This document shows positions 9,543 through 18,950 of a stretch of 64,000 nt of DNA, piece by piece. The number at the start of each line of letters is the position of its first letter. Positions within the stretch are counted from its first letter, which is position 1. Source of the DNA: Amphritea opalescens (lineage in GTDB: Bacteria; Pseudomonadota; Gammaproteobacteria; Pseudomonadales; Balneatricaceae); NCBI RefSeq assembly GCF_003957515.1, contig NZ_RQXW01000005.1, forward strand, positions 224,014 to 288,013, read 5' to 3'. The notes under the pieces are model-generated. The model was not told where the DNA came from. It did not search any database and saw only the letters and a list, made by a program, of their open reading frames with translations. Both the position numbers and the translations under genes were made by a program.

Positions 9543-9845
9543 TTAGATAACGGCTTCAAAGCCTTCAAACTGAGGCGGTCCCATATAGATATCTCGACGG
9601 GTGCCGGCATTGGCGTGGGCCTGTTTGAACGCATCCGATTTCAGCCAGCCATCAAAGGCAGCTTTATCTTGCCAGACCGCATGGGATGACATCAGGGTGT
9701 ATTCCTCGGTGGTGTCGCCCTGCAGTAGGTTGAAAGAGACAAAGCCGGGTACGGATGTTAGGTGGCTGTCGCGATTTTTCCAGATATCGATAAAGTCCTG
9801 TTCGTGGCCGAGTTTAATCCGGAAGCGATTCATGGCGATATACAT
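9543..9845 (-). CDS. Antibiotic biosynthesis monooxygenase (ABM) domain protein
   Basis: A 100-residue dimeric alpha-beta barrel protein of the ABM superfamily, which includes heme-degrading (IsdG/HmoA-like) enzymes. Conserved features are AMNRFRIKLGHEQDFIDIWKNR at the N-terminus (with the FxxxW helix), SVPGFVSFNLLQG and SSHAVWQDKAAFDGWLKSDAF. Heme degradation is possible but not shown; no heme-uptake genes are adjacent. It reads away from the proS region, with a 411-bp gap upstream. Confidence 0.78.
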   Translation of the reverse strand: MYIAMNRFRIKLGHEQDFIDIWKNRDSHLTSVPGFVSFNLLQGDTTEEYTLMSSHAVWQDKAAFDGWLKSDAFKQAHANAGTRRDIYMGPPQFEGFEAVI

Positions 9846-10193
9846 AGTCGTTCATTCCTTCTAATGTCAGTGGGATCTTTTACCGAGTGTCGATGTTGAG
9901 CCTGCACTGATGACTGCGTTAATAATGCTTGGCTTTTGTTGCGATTTCCAGCCTTGTCGAGAAGGCTGAACATAATATCGATAGATCAGACCTATTTTTA
10001 CCAACATTGTTCCCAGCCAAGGGATTCTAGATGAGCTCTTGAAAAGGGCTCTTACATCAGGAGCTACCTTAAGGGTTTATATGAAGGGCTGAGATGCGGA
10101 CTTATAAAAGGCTTATAAGGGCTTAACGCAGTACATAAAAGTGGATATCCGCCTTGATATCGACAGGGTGTCAGGTAGGTTTGAGGCAATAAA
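9846..10193. other. Intergenic stretch without a recognised gene
   Basis: About 350 bp between the ABM gene promoter side and the proS terminator. It contains loosely repeated GGCTTATAAGGG/AAGGGCT-like words around 10050-10130 but no open frame with coding character and no convincing hairpin. The promoter of the minus-strand ABM gene should lie close to 9850-9900, though I see no clear consensus. Confidence 0.5.
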
Positions 10194-10215
10194 AAAGCAG
10201 GCCGAGGCCTGCTTT
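10191..10215 (-). terminator. proS terminator
   Basis: A 10-bp stem, AAAGCAGGCC with GGCCTGCTTT around a GA loop, lies 42 bp beyond the proS stop codon. Read on the minus strand, the hairpin is followed by a run of T residues, typical of an intrinsic terminator. Confidence 0.8.
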
Positions 10216-10256
10216 CGTTACCTAGGTGCTTGTTACCAAGTCACCTTAGGGTTTAT

Positions 10257-11975
10257 TTAAGCGAAGGTTGAACTCATAAACGCATCTAGTTCAGTCAGTT
10301 GAATCTCTTGCTTATCGGCTGCGCGGCGGTATTTATATTCCACGGTACCGGCTTCAAGGCCGCGATCCGAGATAACGATACGGTGAGGGATACCCATCAG
10401 TTCCATATCGGCCATTTTCGCGCCAGGGCTTACCTTAGGGCGGTCATCAAGAATAACGTCATGACCGGCTGCTATGAGTGCATCATACAGTGCATCCGCT
10501 TGGTTACGAACCGCTTCGGATTTCTCATATTTAAGAGCAACCAGCGCAATACTGAATGGTGCAATCGCTTCAGGCCAGATAATGCCGCGGTCGTCATAGT
10601 TCTGCTCAATCGCAGCGGCAACGACGCGGGATACCCCGATACCGTAACAACCCATATCCATGGTGACAGCTTTACCATTCTCATCGAGCACATTGGCATT
10701 CAGCGCTTTGGCATACTGTTGTCCCAGTTGGAAAATATGGCCCACTTCGATACCGCGTTTAATCACGATATTACCCTTGCCACAAGGGCTAGGGTCGCCT
10801 TCGACGACATTACGCAGGTCAGCGACTTCAGGTAGGGCAACATCACGTTCCCAGTTAACACCGAAGTAATGTTTGCCTTCAATATTGGCACCCGCACCGA
10901 AGTCAGACATCTGTGCAACCGTACGGTCAATGATGCAAGGGATCGGCAGATTGACAGGGCCAAGGGAGCCTGGGCCAGCACCGATCAGCGCTTTAATCGC
11001 TTCTTCATCGGCCATTTCTAAGGGTGCGGCGACTTGGGATAGTTTTTCCGCTTTGATCTCGTTGAGATCATGATCGCCACGTACTAGCAAGGCGACAAAG
11101 TCAGCATCACATTCGTCAGAAGCGTTCACAAACAGCGTTTTGATGGTTTTTTCAATCGGCAGATTGTGCTGTTCAACCAATTGGGCGATGGTTTTGGCGT
11201 CGGGTGTTTCTACCAGTCTCATCTCTTCGGTTGGTGCAGCACGTTCGCCTGCTGGCGCAACGGCTTCAGCTTTTTCGATATTCGCGGCGAAATCACTGCT
11301 GTCTGAAAAGGCGATATCATCTTCACCGGAGTCCGCTAGCACGTGAAACTCATGGGATGAGTTACCACCAATAGAGCCGTTATCGGCCAGCACTGGGCGG
11401 TAATCTAGGCCGATACGGTCAAATATTTTGCAGTAAGTCTGATGCATCAGATCATAAGTCTGTTGCAGAGACTCTAGGTTGCAGTGAAACGAGTAGGCGT
11501 CTTTCATGATAAATTCACGAGAGCGCATGATGCCGAAACGTGGCCGTACTTCATCACGAAACTTAGTTTGGATCTGATAGAAGTTAGCAGGCAGCTGTTT
11601 ATAGCTGTGAATCTCGTTGCGCACTAGATCAGTGATCACTTCTTCGTGAGTGGGCCCAACGCAGAATTCACGGTTATGGCGGTCATGCAAGCGCAGTAGT
11701 TCTGGGCCGTATTTTTCCCAGCGACCAGATTCTTGCCATAGCTCGGCAGGTTGAATCGAGGGCATCAGAACTTCCTGCGCGCCGGATTTGTCCATCTCTT
11801 CACGGACGATCCGTTCAACTTTGCGCAGGGTACGCAGTCCTGTCGGTAGCCAGTTGTACAGCCCCGCCGCGACTTTACGGACCATGCCCGAGCGAAGCAT
11901 CAGCTGGTGGCTAATGACTTCTGCATCAGAAGGTGTTTCTTTCAGTGTTGCAATCAGAAATTGACTGGCGCGCAT
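10257..11975 (-). CDS. proS: Prolyl-tRNA synthetase (bacterial type, with editing insert)
   Basis: A 572-residue class II aminoacyl-tRNA synthetase that charges tRNA-Pro. Motif 1 is seen around [27 protein letters not shown], motif 2 around [25 protein letters not shown], and motif 3 as [18 protein letters not shown]. Between motifs 2 and 3, about residues 225-400, is the INS/YbaK editing domain that removes Ala-tRNA-Pro ([12 protein letters not shown]...). The C-terminal anticodon-binding domain begins near 470. The ATG start gives [19 protein letters not shown], the usual N-terminus. No T-box leader is present upstream. Confidence 0.97.
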   Translation of the reverse strand: MRASQFLIATLKETPSDAEVISHQLMLRSGMVRKVAAGLYNWLPTGLRTLRKVERIVREEMDKSGAQEVLMPSIQPAELWQESGRWEKYGPELLRLHDRHNREFCVGPTHEEVITDLVRNEIHSYKQLPANFYQIQTKFRDEVRPRFGIMRSREFIMKDAYSFHCNLESLQQTYDLMHQTYCKIFDRIGLDYRPVLADNGSIGGNSSHEFHVLADSGEDDIAFSDSSDFAANIEKAEAVAPAGERAAPTEEMRLVETPDAKTIAQLVEQHNLPIEKTIKTLFVNASDECDADFVALLVRGDHDLNEIKAEKLSQVAAPLEMADEEAIKALIGAGPGSLGPVNLPIPCIIDRTVAQMSDFGAGANIEGKHYFGVNWERDVALPEVADLRNVVEGDPSPCGKGNIVIKRGIEVGHIFQLGQQYAKALNANVLDENGKAVTMDMGCYGIGVSRVVAAAIEQNYDDRGIIWPEAIAPFSIALVALKYEKSEAVRNQADALYDALIAAGHDVILDDRPKVSPGAKMADMELMGIPHRIVISDRGLEAGTVEYKYRRAADKQEIQLTELDAFMSSTFA

Positions 11976-12152
11976 AGATTTATATACCTGATATCCGAAA
12001 CTTTAAAGAGCAAGCATTTTAGGGGGGGGAGGCGTTTGGAACAAGGGGGCAACGAAACTATTCAATATAAAAACATAAATACTGATATCACAGGTGTTCC
12101 TTTGGCCTCTGGAGGCTCTATAATCGGCCGCTGATGTTAAAGGGGACAAACG

Positions 12153-12659
12153 ATGCAGCTTAAAGAGATCAACAAAGAGCGTTACAGTAAACACTATAAG
12201 CAGACGATGATCGCCGTGGCGGTTGTACTGGCGGTGGTGGCGTTAGTGGTGTCTACCCTGCTTATTCAATTGTTGGGTAATGGGGATGGCAGCAACTTTT
12301 GGTTTAACGTAGCCGGCGTTGTGTGTGGTGGTTTTGTTGTGCTGACGTTGTTGCGTCGTTACCGTGGCCATGAGTATATGCATGAGATGGTGTATGTTTG
12401 GGATCTTAAACAGATACTGAACAAGATCTATCGTAAGCAGAAAAAAATCAAAGCGGCGGCGGAAGAGGGCGACCGAGACGCCATGGTGATTATGAACTGG
12501 AGCTACAGCGGTTCAGAGCAGTTATATAACTTAGATAACAACACCATCACCATGGAAGATCTGCACGAGTCGATGCGAGAGTTGCAGCAGGTTATGCAAA
12601 AGTATGGCGTCAGCGTTAGCAATGATGATTTTCACCCCGAGATGATCGATAAGTATTAA
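12153..12659 (+). CDS. DUF3087 family membrane protein
   Basis: A 168-residue protein with two membrane helices (about residues 18-42 and 48-67) and a charged, helical cytoplasmic tail containing NKIYRKQKKIKAAAEEGD. It matches the DUF3087 family as I know it from Pseudomonas, whose function is not known. A strong ribosome-binding site (AAAGGGGAC) precedes the ATG, and a TATAAT at 12119-12124 may be its -10 element, although no good -35 is spaced for it. The gene is divergent from proS. Confidence 0.72.
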   Translation: MQLKEINKERYSKHYKQTMIAVAVVLAVVALVVSTLLIQLLGNGDGSNFWFNVAGVVCGGFVVLTLLRRYRGHEYMHEMVYVWDLKQILNKIYRKQKKIKAAAEEGDRDAMVIMNWSYSGSEQLYNLDNNTITMEDLHESMRELQQVMQKYGVSVSNDDFHPEMIDKY

Positions 12660-13148
12660 GCGCTATGGTTAGCAAAGTCGTTGGTGTTTCACCATTGGCG
12701 GCTTTGCTTGATGTGTTGCTAAGCTTCTACCTGCTGAAGGCAGTATCCCGTGGTATCGGATGAGCGCGTATCCGAGAATGCATATGACTGTCTGCCAGTA
12801 GAACCCCTTCCCATCGTATCAAACGGTGCTTTCTATATTATTGTGAATCAGCCTATGGGTGTCGTTAGAGTGCAGGTTGCTCTGGCGTTAACGCACCAAA
12901 GAGGGTGTTGCTTGCGTTTAAGCAGTCTCCAGCCTCGCGGATACTCCCTCTATAATGATGCTGTTATAGCGAAAATTTAATCGCTAAAAGTTCTAAGTTT
13001 AGTGTGATTACATGATCAGGCACTTATCCGTTATCCCCTTACTTCCCCTCTATATTTCCATATATCTATCGTTTTTAACTGCGGTTGATTTATCTGCCCA
13101 GAGTAATTTCCTGCAAAAAGCGCACCGATTTATTTGTAAATAAAATAT
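12660..13148. other. Intergenic region with no supported gene
   Basis: This stretch holds a small inverted repeat, TAGCGA at 12967-12972 and TCGCTA at 12981-12986, and a TATAAT-like word at 12949-12954. A 76-codon open frame at 12750-12980 has no ribosome-binding site and no coding character. I see nothing else until the Fur-controlled promoter that begins at 13149. Confidence 0.5.
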
Positions 13149-13176
13149 TTGACATGCTTATTTTAAAGAGTAGCAT
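13149..13176 (+). promoter_or_regulatory. Promoter of the efe iron-uptake operon
   Basis: TTGACA at 13149-13154 is a perfect -35 element. A TAGCAT -10 element follows at 13171-13176 with 16-bp spacing. The Fur box begins 4 bp beyond and would cover the transcription start. Confidence 0.65.
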
Positions 13177-13179
13177 TCC

Positions 13180-13198
13180 GCAAATGATAGTCATTCTT
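13180..13198 (+). promoter_or_regulatory. Fur box
   Basis: The 19-bp segment GCAAATGATAGTCATTCTT matches 14 of 19 positions of the Fur consensus GATAATGATAATCATTATC, including the central ATGATAnTCATT core. It overlaps the expected transcription start of the efe operon, so Fe-loaded Fur would block transcription when iron is sufficient. Confidence 0.8.
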
Positions 13199-13238
13199 AT
13201 TCGCAGTATGGTTAATAATTAGCAGCTAAGGGGTAGTT

Positions 13239-14039
13239 ATGAGTTTACGGAAAACGTCCATCGCATTATCACTGTTTTCATCTTTAACGTTATCAGGTGT
13301 TTCACAAGCGGCTTCTAATTTGGATCAGGAGTTGCAGGAATACAAAACGTTTGCGGTTAATAAAATTGATGGCCTCGTCAATCAAACTCAGCAGTTTGTT
13401 GATTACCTTAACGCTGGAAAAATTGACGAAGCCAAAGCGCTGTATCCACTGGTGCGCATGAATTTTGAAGCGGCTGAACCGATTGCTGAAAGTTTTGGGG
13501 ATTTGGACCCGCGTATTGATGCACGTAAAGCCGATTTAGAGCCAGGTGAGAAGTGGACCGGTTTTCATCCGATTGAAGAGATTCTTTGGGTAAACAATAC
13601 CACCGCAGGGACTGAAAAATACTCTGTGCAACTGATGTCGGATGTAAAAGAGCTGCGTGCCAAAGTGTCTACTGTTGAGGTCACGCCTGAATTGATGGTT
13701 CAGGGTGCCGTTGACTTGCTCAATGAGGTGTCCACCAGCAAGGTTTCAGGCGAAGAGGAGATCTTCTCCCATACCGACCTCTATGACTTTCAAGGCAATA
13801 TCGATGGCGCCGAAAAAATCTTTGTTATTTTTAAGCCGAAACTGACCGCACTTAATGCTGACTTAGTCAAAACATTGGAGCTGCGTTTTGCTGAAGTTAA
13901 CCAGTTATTGGCGGCACAAAAGGTGGATGGTAAGTTCAAGTTTTATAATGAATTGAACAAAGATGAGGTCGCCGGCTTAGCGGAAGCGGTCAATAAATTA
14001 GGCGAACCTCTGGCACAAATGGGCATCATCCTAGGATAA
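13239..14039 (+). CDS. efeO: EfeO/EfeM-type periplasmic iron-binding imelysin protein
   Basis: A 266-residue M75/imelysin-domain protein that binds iron in the periplasm for delivery to the EfeU permease. A signal peptide ends near residue 25 (GVSQAA). The metal-binding GFHPIEEILW (HxxE) motif lies around residue 108. Unlike E. coli EfeO it has no N-terminal cupredoxin domain, so it is the short EfeM-like form. First gene after the Fur box; the next gene starts 3 bp after its stop. The operon order is efeO-efeB-efeU, not efeU-efeO-efeB as in E. coli. Confidence 0.9.
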   Translation: MSLRKTSIALSLFSSLTLSGVSQAASNLDQELQEYKTFAVNKIDGLVNQTQQFVDYLNAGKIDEAKALYPLVRMNFEAAEPIAESFGDLDPRIDARKADLEPGEKWTGFHPIEEILWVNNTTAGTEKYSVQLMSDVKELRAKVSTVEVTPELMVQGAVDLLNEVSTSKVSGEEEIFSHTDLYDFQGNIDGAEKIFVIFKPKLTALNADLVKTLELRFAEVNQLLAAQKVDGKFKFYNELNKDEVAGLAEAVNKLGEPLAQMGIILG

Positions 14040-14042
14040 GTA

Positions 14043-15323
14043 ATGACAGTTAAACGACTAAGCAATACTGGTGAGCCTTCTAGCTTATCCCGCCGTCGCT
14101 TGTTAAAAGGAGCCGCCATTGGCGGCTCTTCCCTATTAGTAGGGAAAGCATTAGCGGCGCCATCGGCTGAACCCTTATCTCAAGCAGTAACTCAAACAGC
14201 AACTCAAGCAATAAGCCAAGAAGAAAGCAGTGCTGATTCTTCACACAGCATTCCTTTCTATGGTGAGCACCAAGCGGGTATTACCACACCGGCTCAACGG
14301 GATATTTATTTCATCGTACTCAAGCTGGATAACACGGATCGTCAAGCGGTGATCGAGTTGTTCAAAGAGTGGACAAGGCAAGCGGCACTGCTGACGCAGG
14401 GCAACAATATTGGCCCTTACAGCCATAACAAATTTATTCCCCCCGCCGATACAGGTGAAGCCGATAGCCTACATGCTTATAATTTAAGCTTAACCTTCGG
14501 TGTTTCTCCCTCTTTTCTTGAAAAATTAGGTTTGCAGGATAAAGCCCCCGAAGCATTTAAACCGCTGCCTCATTTTCCACGAGATCAATTGCAGGACCAG
14601 TACACCGGTGGTGATATCTGCATTCAAGCCTGTGCTGATGATCCTCAGGTGGCTTTTCATGCGATACGGCAGTTAGTTCGTCATGCGCGCACCTCAATGG
14701 TGTCGATGTTGTGGGCTCAAAATGGTTTTAACGCCTACAACGATGTCAGCCATACCCCGCGTAACTTATTTGCATTTAAAGATGGTACGGCGAACGCATT
14801 AACCTTAAAAGATGCTGACAAATATATTTGGGTGGATGATAAAAGCTGGATGCAGGGCGGCAGTTACATGGTTGTCCGCCGTATTCAAATGCATTTAGAA
14901 ACCTGGGATCGCACCAGTTATGGTGAACAAGAAAACACCTTTGGGCGGGATAAGCTAAGCGGTGCTCCGATGGGGCAGCAGCACGAGTTTGAGCCCATCG
15001 ATACGACGCTAAAAGAGAGTAATGGCGCCCCTGTGATGCCGGTCGACTCCCATGTGCATCTTGCTCATCGGACAGGACAGCAGTTACTGCGTCGCTCCTA
15101 TTCCTATACCGGCGGCATCAATACACTGACGAGTCAGTATGATGCGGGGCTACTGTTTATCTCTTTTCAAAAATCGCCACAGCAATTTATTACCATACAA
15201 AACTCCTTTGGTAATACTGACAAAATGAATGAGTACATTACGCATATTGGGAGCGGTTTGTTTGCCTGTTTTCCTGGTGTAAAAGAGGGGGAATATCTTG
15301 GACAAGCTCTACTCGAAGGTTAA
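14043..15323 (+). CDS. efeB: EfeB deferrochelatase/DyP-type peroxidase
   Basis: A 426-residue heme peroxidase of the dye-decolorising family, exported folded by the Tat system. The twin-arginine signal SRRRLLKGAAIGGSSLL lies at residues 16-32 and a low-complexity Gln/Thr/Ala stretch follows. The heme-pocket segments FAFKDGTAN (catalytic Asp), PVDSHVHLAH and QLLRRSYSYTGG are visible. The first glycine of the usual GxxDG motif is Ala here, a mild variation. In the Efe system it is thought to oxidise Fe(II) or release iron from heme. Its 3' end overlaps the efeU start by 26 bp. Confidence 0.92.
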   Translation: MTVKRLSNTGEPSSLSRRRLLKGAAIGGSSLLVGKALAAPSAEPLSQAVTQTATQAISQEESSADSSHSIPFYGEHQAGITTPAQRDIYFIVLKLDNTDRQAVIELFKEWTRQAALLTQGNNIGPYSHNKFIPPADTGEADSLHAYNLSLTFGVSPSFLEKLGLQDKAPEAFKPLPHFPRDQLQDQYTGGDICIQACADDPQVAFHAIRQLVRHARTSMVSMLWAQNGFNAYNDVSHTPRNLFAFKDGTANALTLKDADKYIWVDDKSWMQGGSYMVVRRIQMHLETWDRTSYGEQENTFGRDKLSGAPMGQQHEFEPIDTTLKESNGAPVMPVDSHVHLAHRTGQQLLRRSYSYTGGINTLTSQYDAGLLFISFQKSPQQFITIQNSFGNTDKMNEYITHIGSGLFACFPGVKEGEYLGQALLEG

Positions 15324-17016
15324 TGTTTATCGCCTTCTTAGTCGTTTGATTATCGGTTGTGTGATTGCCTTCAGTTTGCCCCTGTCGGCCGCTGAGAAAG
15401 TGAATTTTGCGCCGGCCTATATCGCTCTGTCTGATGCGATCGGTGCCACTAAGAGTGATCAGCAAGAGGTCGCTAAACAAGATTTAGTGGCGATGCAGCG
15501 CTATTTAGATAGTTTAAATATTGCGGATACCGCGAAAAAACAGTTGGTGATATCCGCTTTGGAGAACGCCAGCGAAAATCCAACGGTGAATCATTTAACC
15601 GCGTTGTCGGCGTCTTTGATACAGCTAGAGAAGTATGTCAATCCAGTCGATTATGCGACGCTGCGTAAGCAGTTTATCAAGCGGGTAATGCCTAGTTATC
15701 ATGCGATGGCTAACGCCGTTGCTAAACAAGATATGGCCGAATTGCAGTCGACATTTCGTACCTTTAATCAGGCATGGGCGAAGCGAGAACGGGTGGTTCA
15801 TGAAACCAGCATGGGGCATTACGGCAGAATGGAAACCGCCCTTGCTCTGTTAAATGTCGCTAAAGCGCGAGAGAACCCATCCTGGGATGAGATTGCCGAG
15901 CAAAGTAATATTCTGGGGGAAACCCTCAGAAGCTTTAATAACGGAGAGACTATCGCAACCAGCGGTAGTGATATGAGCTTAGCTGAGGGGATTTCGTTAT
16001 TAAACACCGCCCTCAGTGATTATCAGCAAAACGACAGTGAGGCCGGTAATCAGCGGGTGTTGGCGTTTATCCAAAACTGGCCTGTGTTTGAAAGTGACGT
16101 GAGTACCCGTTCACCGCGGTTATATACCCAGGTTGAAAGCCAACTACCACTGATTATCGCCGCCGATGGCGATGAGAAGAGTCAGGCTGAGCTGGGCACG
16201 CTGATTACCGAGCTGTCGGCATTGAACCCCTCTGCTAACTATACCGCGATGGATGCGGCGCTTATCTTATTGCGTGAAGGGTTAGAGGCGTTATTCATTG
16301 TGATGGCACTGTTCTCCGCGATGCAGGCGGCACAACAGCAGCGTGGGCAGCGCTGGGTTGTCGGCGGTGCGGCGATCGGTCTAGCGGCCAGCTTAATACT
16401 GGCGTGGGCGTTGGTGCGTTTCTTGCCATCTAATTTAGCTGGTAGCACTCGCGAGGTGCTGGAAGGTGTTGTCGGGTTGTTTGCGGTGGTGATGATGTTG
16501 TTCGTTGGCATCTGGCTGCATGGTAAATCCTCGGCGGTGGCGTGGAAGAAGTTTTTGCATAAGCATTCTACCGCGGCGGTTACCGCCGGTAGCTTTCTCT
16601 CTTTAGCAACCTTGAGTTTTCTGGCGGTCTTTAGGGAAGGGGCGGAAACGGTATTGTTTTATGCGGGGATTTTACCGAAGATAGCGCTGAGTCAGTTTTT
16701 CCTCGGTATTGTGATCGCGTTGGTGATTCTCGCCATCGTTGCCGTCATTATTCTTAGAACTTCGGTTAAATTACCGATTCCCGTGCTCTTTAAGATCTTT
16801 ACGTGGTTGATCTATTTCTTAGGCTTCAAAATGCTAGGGGTGAGTATCCACGCACTGCAATTGACGGGTCATATCAATATCACTGTACTGGAATGGTTGC
16901 CGACCATTAACGTTATTGGCTTCTACCCAAGCGTTGAGACATTGATAGGGCACGCTATCTATCTGTTGATTGTAATCGTATCGATTGGCTGGCAGCGTAG
17001 ACAGCAAAGGTGTTGA
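15298..17016 (+). CDS. efeU: EfeU/FTR1-family iron permease with long periplasmic N-terminal domain
   Basis: A 572-residue protein. Residues about 10-31 form a signal peptide or anchor. Residues 32 to about 310 are a helical extracytoplasmic domain absent from E. coli EfeU. The rest is the FTR1 permease with some seven helices. Two iron-binding RExxE motifs are visible, REGLE (near 327) and REGAE (near 449), as required for Fe transport. The start is a TTG at 15298 inside the efeB 3' end. It is chosen because AGAGGGGG lies about 7 bp upstream and the nearest ATG (15323) is out of frame. Translational coupling to efeB is likely. Confidence 0.92.
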   Translation: MDKLYSKVNVYRLLSRLIIGCVIAFSLPLSAAEKVNFAPAYIALSDAIGATKSDQQEVAKQDLVAMQRYLDSLNIADTAKKQLVISALENASENPTVNHLTALSASLIQLEKYVNPVDYATLRKQFIKRVMPSYHAMANAVAKQDMAELQSTFRTFNQAWAKRERVVHETSMGHYGRMETALALLNVAKARENPSWDEIAEQSNILGETLRSFNNGETIATSGSDMSLAEGISLLNTALSDYQQNDSEAGNQRVLAFIQNWPVFESDVSTRSPRLYTQVESQLPLIIAADGDEKSQAELGTLITELSALNPSANYTAMDAALILLREGLEALFIVMALFSAMQAAQQQRGQRWVVGGAAIGLAASLILAWALVRFLPSNLAGSTREVLEGVVGLFAVVMMLFVGIWLHGKSSAVAWKKFLHKHSTAAVTAGSFLSLATLSFLAVFREGAETVLFYAGILPKIALSQFFLGIVIALVILAIVAVIILRTSVKLPIPVLFKIFTWLIYFLGFKMLGVSIHALQLTGHINITVLEWLPTINVIGFYPSVETLIGHAIYLLIVIVSIGWQRRQQRC

Positions 17017-17057
17017 TGGCGCTTTGATCGCTTCGTTAGCGCATTATAAAGCATGAC

Positions 17058-17094
17058 AAAAAAGGGTATAAGCCATCACTTATACCCTTTTTTT
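17058..17094. terminator. Strong bidirectional terminator after efeU
   Basis: GGGTATAAG (17064-17072) and CTTATACCC (17079-17087) form a 9-bp stem with a 6-nt loop, flanked by six A residues on the left and seven T residues on the right. It can end both the efe transcript and the convergent mscS transcript. Confidence 0.9.
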
Positions 17095-17176
17095 ATGTCC
17101 GGAGTTGATACTACGTCTGAGACGTTAGCTCTACAGTGTGGTGTACTCACAACTGAGGCATCTGTCTCTCGTTAAA

Positions 17177-18010
17177 TTAAGCCGCTTCCGCCTTCTTGAG
17201 TGTCACTTCCCGCTGCGGGAATGGAATCTCAATACCGGCATCATTGAAGGCTTTATAAACAGCACCATTAACTTGAAACTGAAGTTCAAATAGTTGTTTT
17301 GTTGGCACCCAGTAGCGATAAGCAATATCGACACCGGAGTCGCCGAAACTGGCGATGCCTACCTGCGGGGCAGGCTCTTTCACAATACCCGGGTTGGCCT
17401 GTAGTTGTTTGCAAATCAGTGCGATGGCTTGATCGGAGTTGGCCGAATAACTGATGCCTATGCTGGCTTCGACAATGGTATTTTCAAATGAATTAATCAA
17501 CACTTCGCCAACGATATGTTTATTGGGAATGGTGATAATTTCACCGTCTTCCGTCGATAGCTGTGTATAGGCTAAGCGGATCTCTTCAACCACACCGCAG
17601 ACATCGTTACAGCGCAGCGTATTACCCACCACAAAAGGACGGGTCAAAATAATGGTAAATCCCGCGCCGTAGTTGGAGAAAACGCCCTGTAAGGCTAAGC
17701 CGATACTCAGTGAAATAGCACCAATCGCGGCAATAAACGGAGCGACACTGATACCAAACTTACCGAGACAGATGATCGCCACCATGGCGATGAGCAGTAG
17801 CTTAACGGTGCTGCTGATAAAGTTACTGAGGGTGACATCGACCTTATTACGTAGGCAGATATTGAGTATTAATTTTCCCACCCAGCGCGCCACGATCAGG
17901 CCAATAATCAGAATGATGATGGCGCCGATCACCTGAAAACTGTAGTTCACAAAGAAATCGATAATAAGGGTGTAAAACTTTGACAGATCTGCCAGCTCGT
18001 CTGTGATCAT
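17177..18010 (-). CDS. mscS: Small-conductance mechanosensitive channel MscS
   Basis: A 277-residue channel that releases osmolytes on membrane stretch. Three membrane helices lie at about residues 20-45, 65-85 and 92-112. The pore helix is IAAIGAISLSIGLALQGVFSNYGAG, with the usual Gly/Ala packing, and the cytoplasmic beta domain begins PFVVGNTLRCNDVCGVVEEI. The frame is open to 18055, but the ATG at 18010 has a good ribosome-binding site (CAGGAG, about 8 nt upstream) and gives the normal MscS N-terminus, so it is preferred. Confidence 0.93.
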   Translation of the reverse strand: MITDELADLSKFYTLIIDFFVNYSFQVIGAIIILIIGLIVARWVGKLILNICLRNKVDVTLSNFISSTVKLLLIAMVAIICLGKFGISVAPFIAAIGAISLSIGLALQGVFSNYGAGFTIILTRPFVVGNTLRCNDVCGVVEEIRLAYTQLSTEDGEIITIPNKHIVGEVLINSFENTIVEASIGISYSANSDQAIALICKQLQANPGIVKEPAPQVGIASFGDSGVDIAYRYWVPTKQLFELQFQVNGAVYKAFNDAGIEIPFPQREVTLKKAEAA

Positions 18011-18089
18011 AGACGGGTCTCCTGTTGCCGAACGGTTGATGGCCTTGCTAGGCAAGGCGCATTAGCTGAAACCGCACGCGAGACAGGAT

Positions 18090-18575
18090 TTATCGGTCCT
18101 GCAGCGCCATAAATTCGGTCAGCTGATCGAGTTGCCGTTCATTGTATACCGGAAAGCCTTTACGCATAAGCTCATCGGCGGTTACGCCGGAACCGGGCTT
18201 AATCGTATTGTTGAAATGACCATCATAAACTTCGTGATTACCGCAGGAGGGGCTGCGGGATTTCATCAAGGCGCAGCAGCAGCCTTCGCGCAGAGCGATC
18301 TCGAGGGTTTTCTCAGCCCCATCGAGAAACTGCGGGGTGACATCTTCATCATGAATATTGGTGATACGCAGCGGGAATTTATCCTGAATTTCTGCCGGTG
18401 CGCGGGGAGTGGCGAGTCCGCCTTCCATTTCGGGGCAAACCGGTACGAGGCGTCCCTCGTTCTCTAAGCGACGGATAAGCTCGCTGTCGATTAAGTTATC
18501 TTTACCGTCGTAACGAACTTTACTGCCGAGTAAGCAGGCACTGATGAGTATTTTATTGTTTTTCTGGGTCTTCAT
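18090..18575 (-). CDS. DUF523 family protein (YbbK-like)
   Basis: A 161-residue protein starting KILISACLLGSKVRYDG, the DUF523 signature. It continues with VCPEMEGGLATPRAPAE and an unusually cysteine-rich EGCCCALMKSRSPSCG, whose cysteines are conserved in the family. Several cysteines suggest a metal or Fe-S site, but no activity is established. It lies 79 bp upstream of mscS on the same strand and may share its transcript. Confidence 0.85.
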   Translation of the reverse strand: MKTQKNNKILISACLLGSKVRYDGKDNLIDSELIRRLENEGRLVPVCPEMEGGLATPRAPAEIQDKFPLRITNIHDEDVTPQFLDGAEKTLEIALREGCCCALMKSRSPSCGNHEVYDGHFNNTIKPGSGVTADELMRKGFPVYNERQLDQLTEFMALQDR

Positions 18576-18754
18576 AAGCAGTCGCTATCAAGTGTGTGGC
18601 TGAATGACGGAGCGGATTCTAACAGTTAAATCTGACAGGGCAATTAAACTAACGTGAAAGGCTAAAGTATCGTTATATTTTTATGATCTGAAGCAGATTT
18701 ACGGCGTTTTGCTGGACACTCAAGCGAACGGCATAGCAGGAAAAAAATAATTTA

Positions 18755-18804
18755 AGGTTTACCCATAGGTCGTATTTAGGGTATATACTTAAGGGTATAC
18801 CCTA
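18755..18804 (+). promoter_or_regulatory. Palindromic operator cluster upstream of the acyl-CoA dehydrogenase operon
   Basis: A perfect 12-bp palindrome, AGGGTATACCCT, lies at 18792-18803. A degenerate copy, AGGGTATATACT, is at 18778-18789, and a looser AGGTTTACCC at 18755-18764. The same perfect palindrome appears at 28299-28310, upstream of the second acyl-CoA synthetase gene. Both sites flank a FixJ-type two-component system, so this is a candidate binding site for that response regulator. It is about 150 bp upstream of the first start codon. Confidence 0.6.
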
Positions 18805-18950
18805 ACAAGGCTTAACTATTTAATAATAAGTAGTAAGTGCCTTTGACGATGGCGCAGCCGAGAGCTTAGAAAGCAAAAGCTTAGGCTGTAAAGAACAGTT
18901 TATAAAGAATAGCTTATAAGCGCTTCGATAATAAATATTAGGAATCCCCG

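Noticed and set aside
10299..10835. 178-codon plus-strand frame within proS
   Set aside because: Antisense shadow of the prolyl-tRNA synthetase catalytic and anticodon domains.
11976..12152. T-box or other leader before proS
   Set aside because: No specifier hairpin, T-box sequence or leader terminator could be made out, and the region is short and shared with a divergent gene.
12750..12980. 76-codon open frame upstream of the efe promoter
   Set aside because: No ribosome-binding site, no recognisable family, and composition like non-coding DNA.
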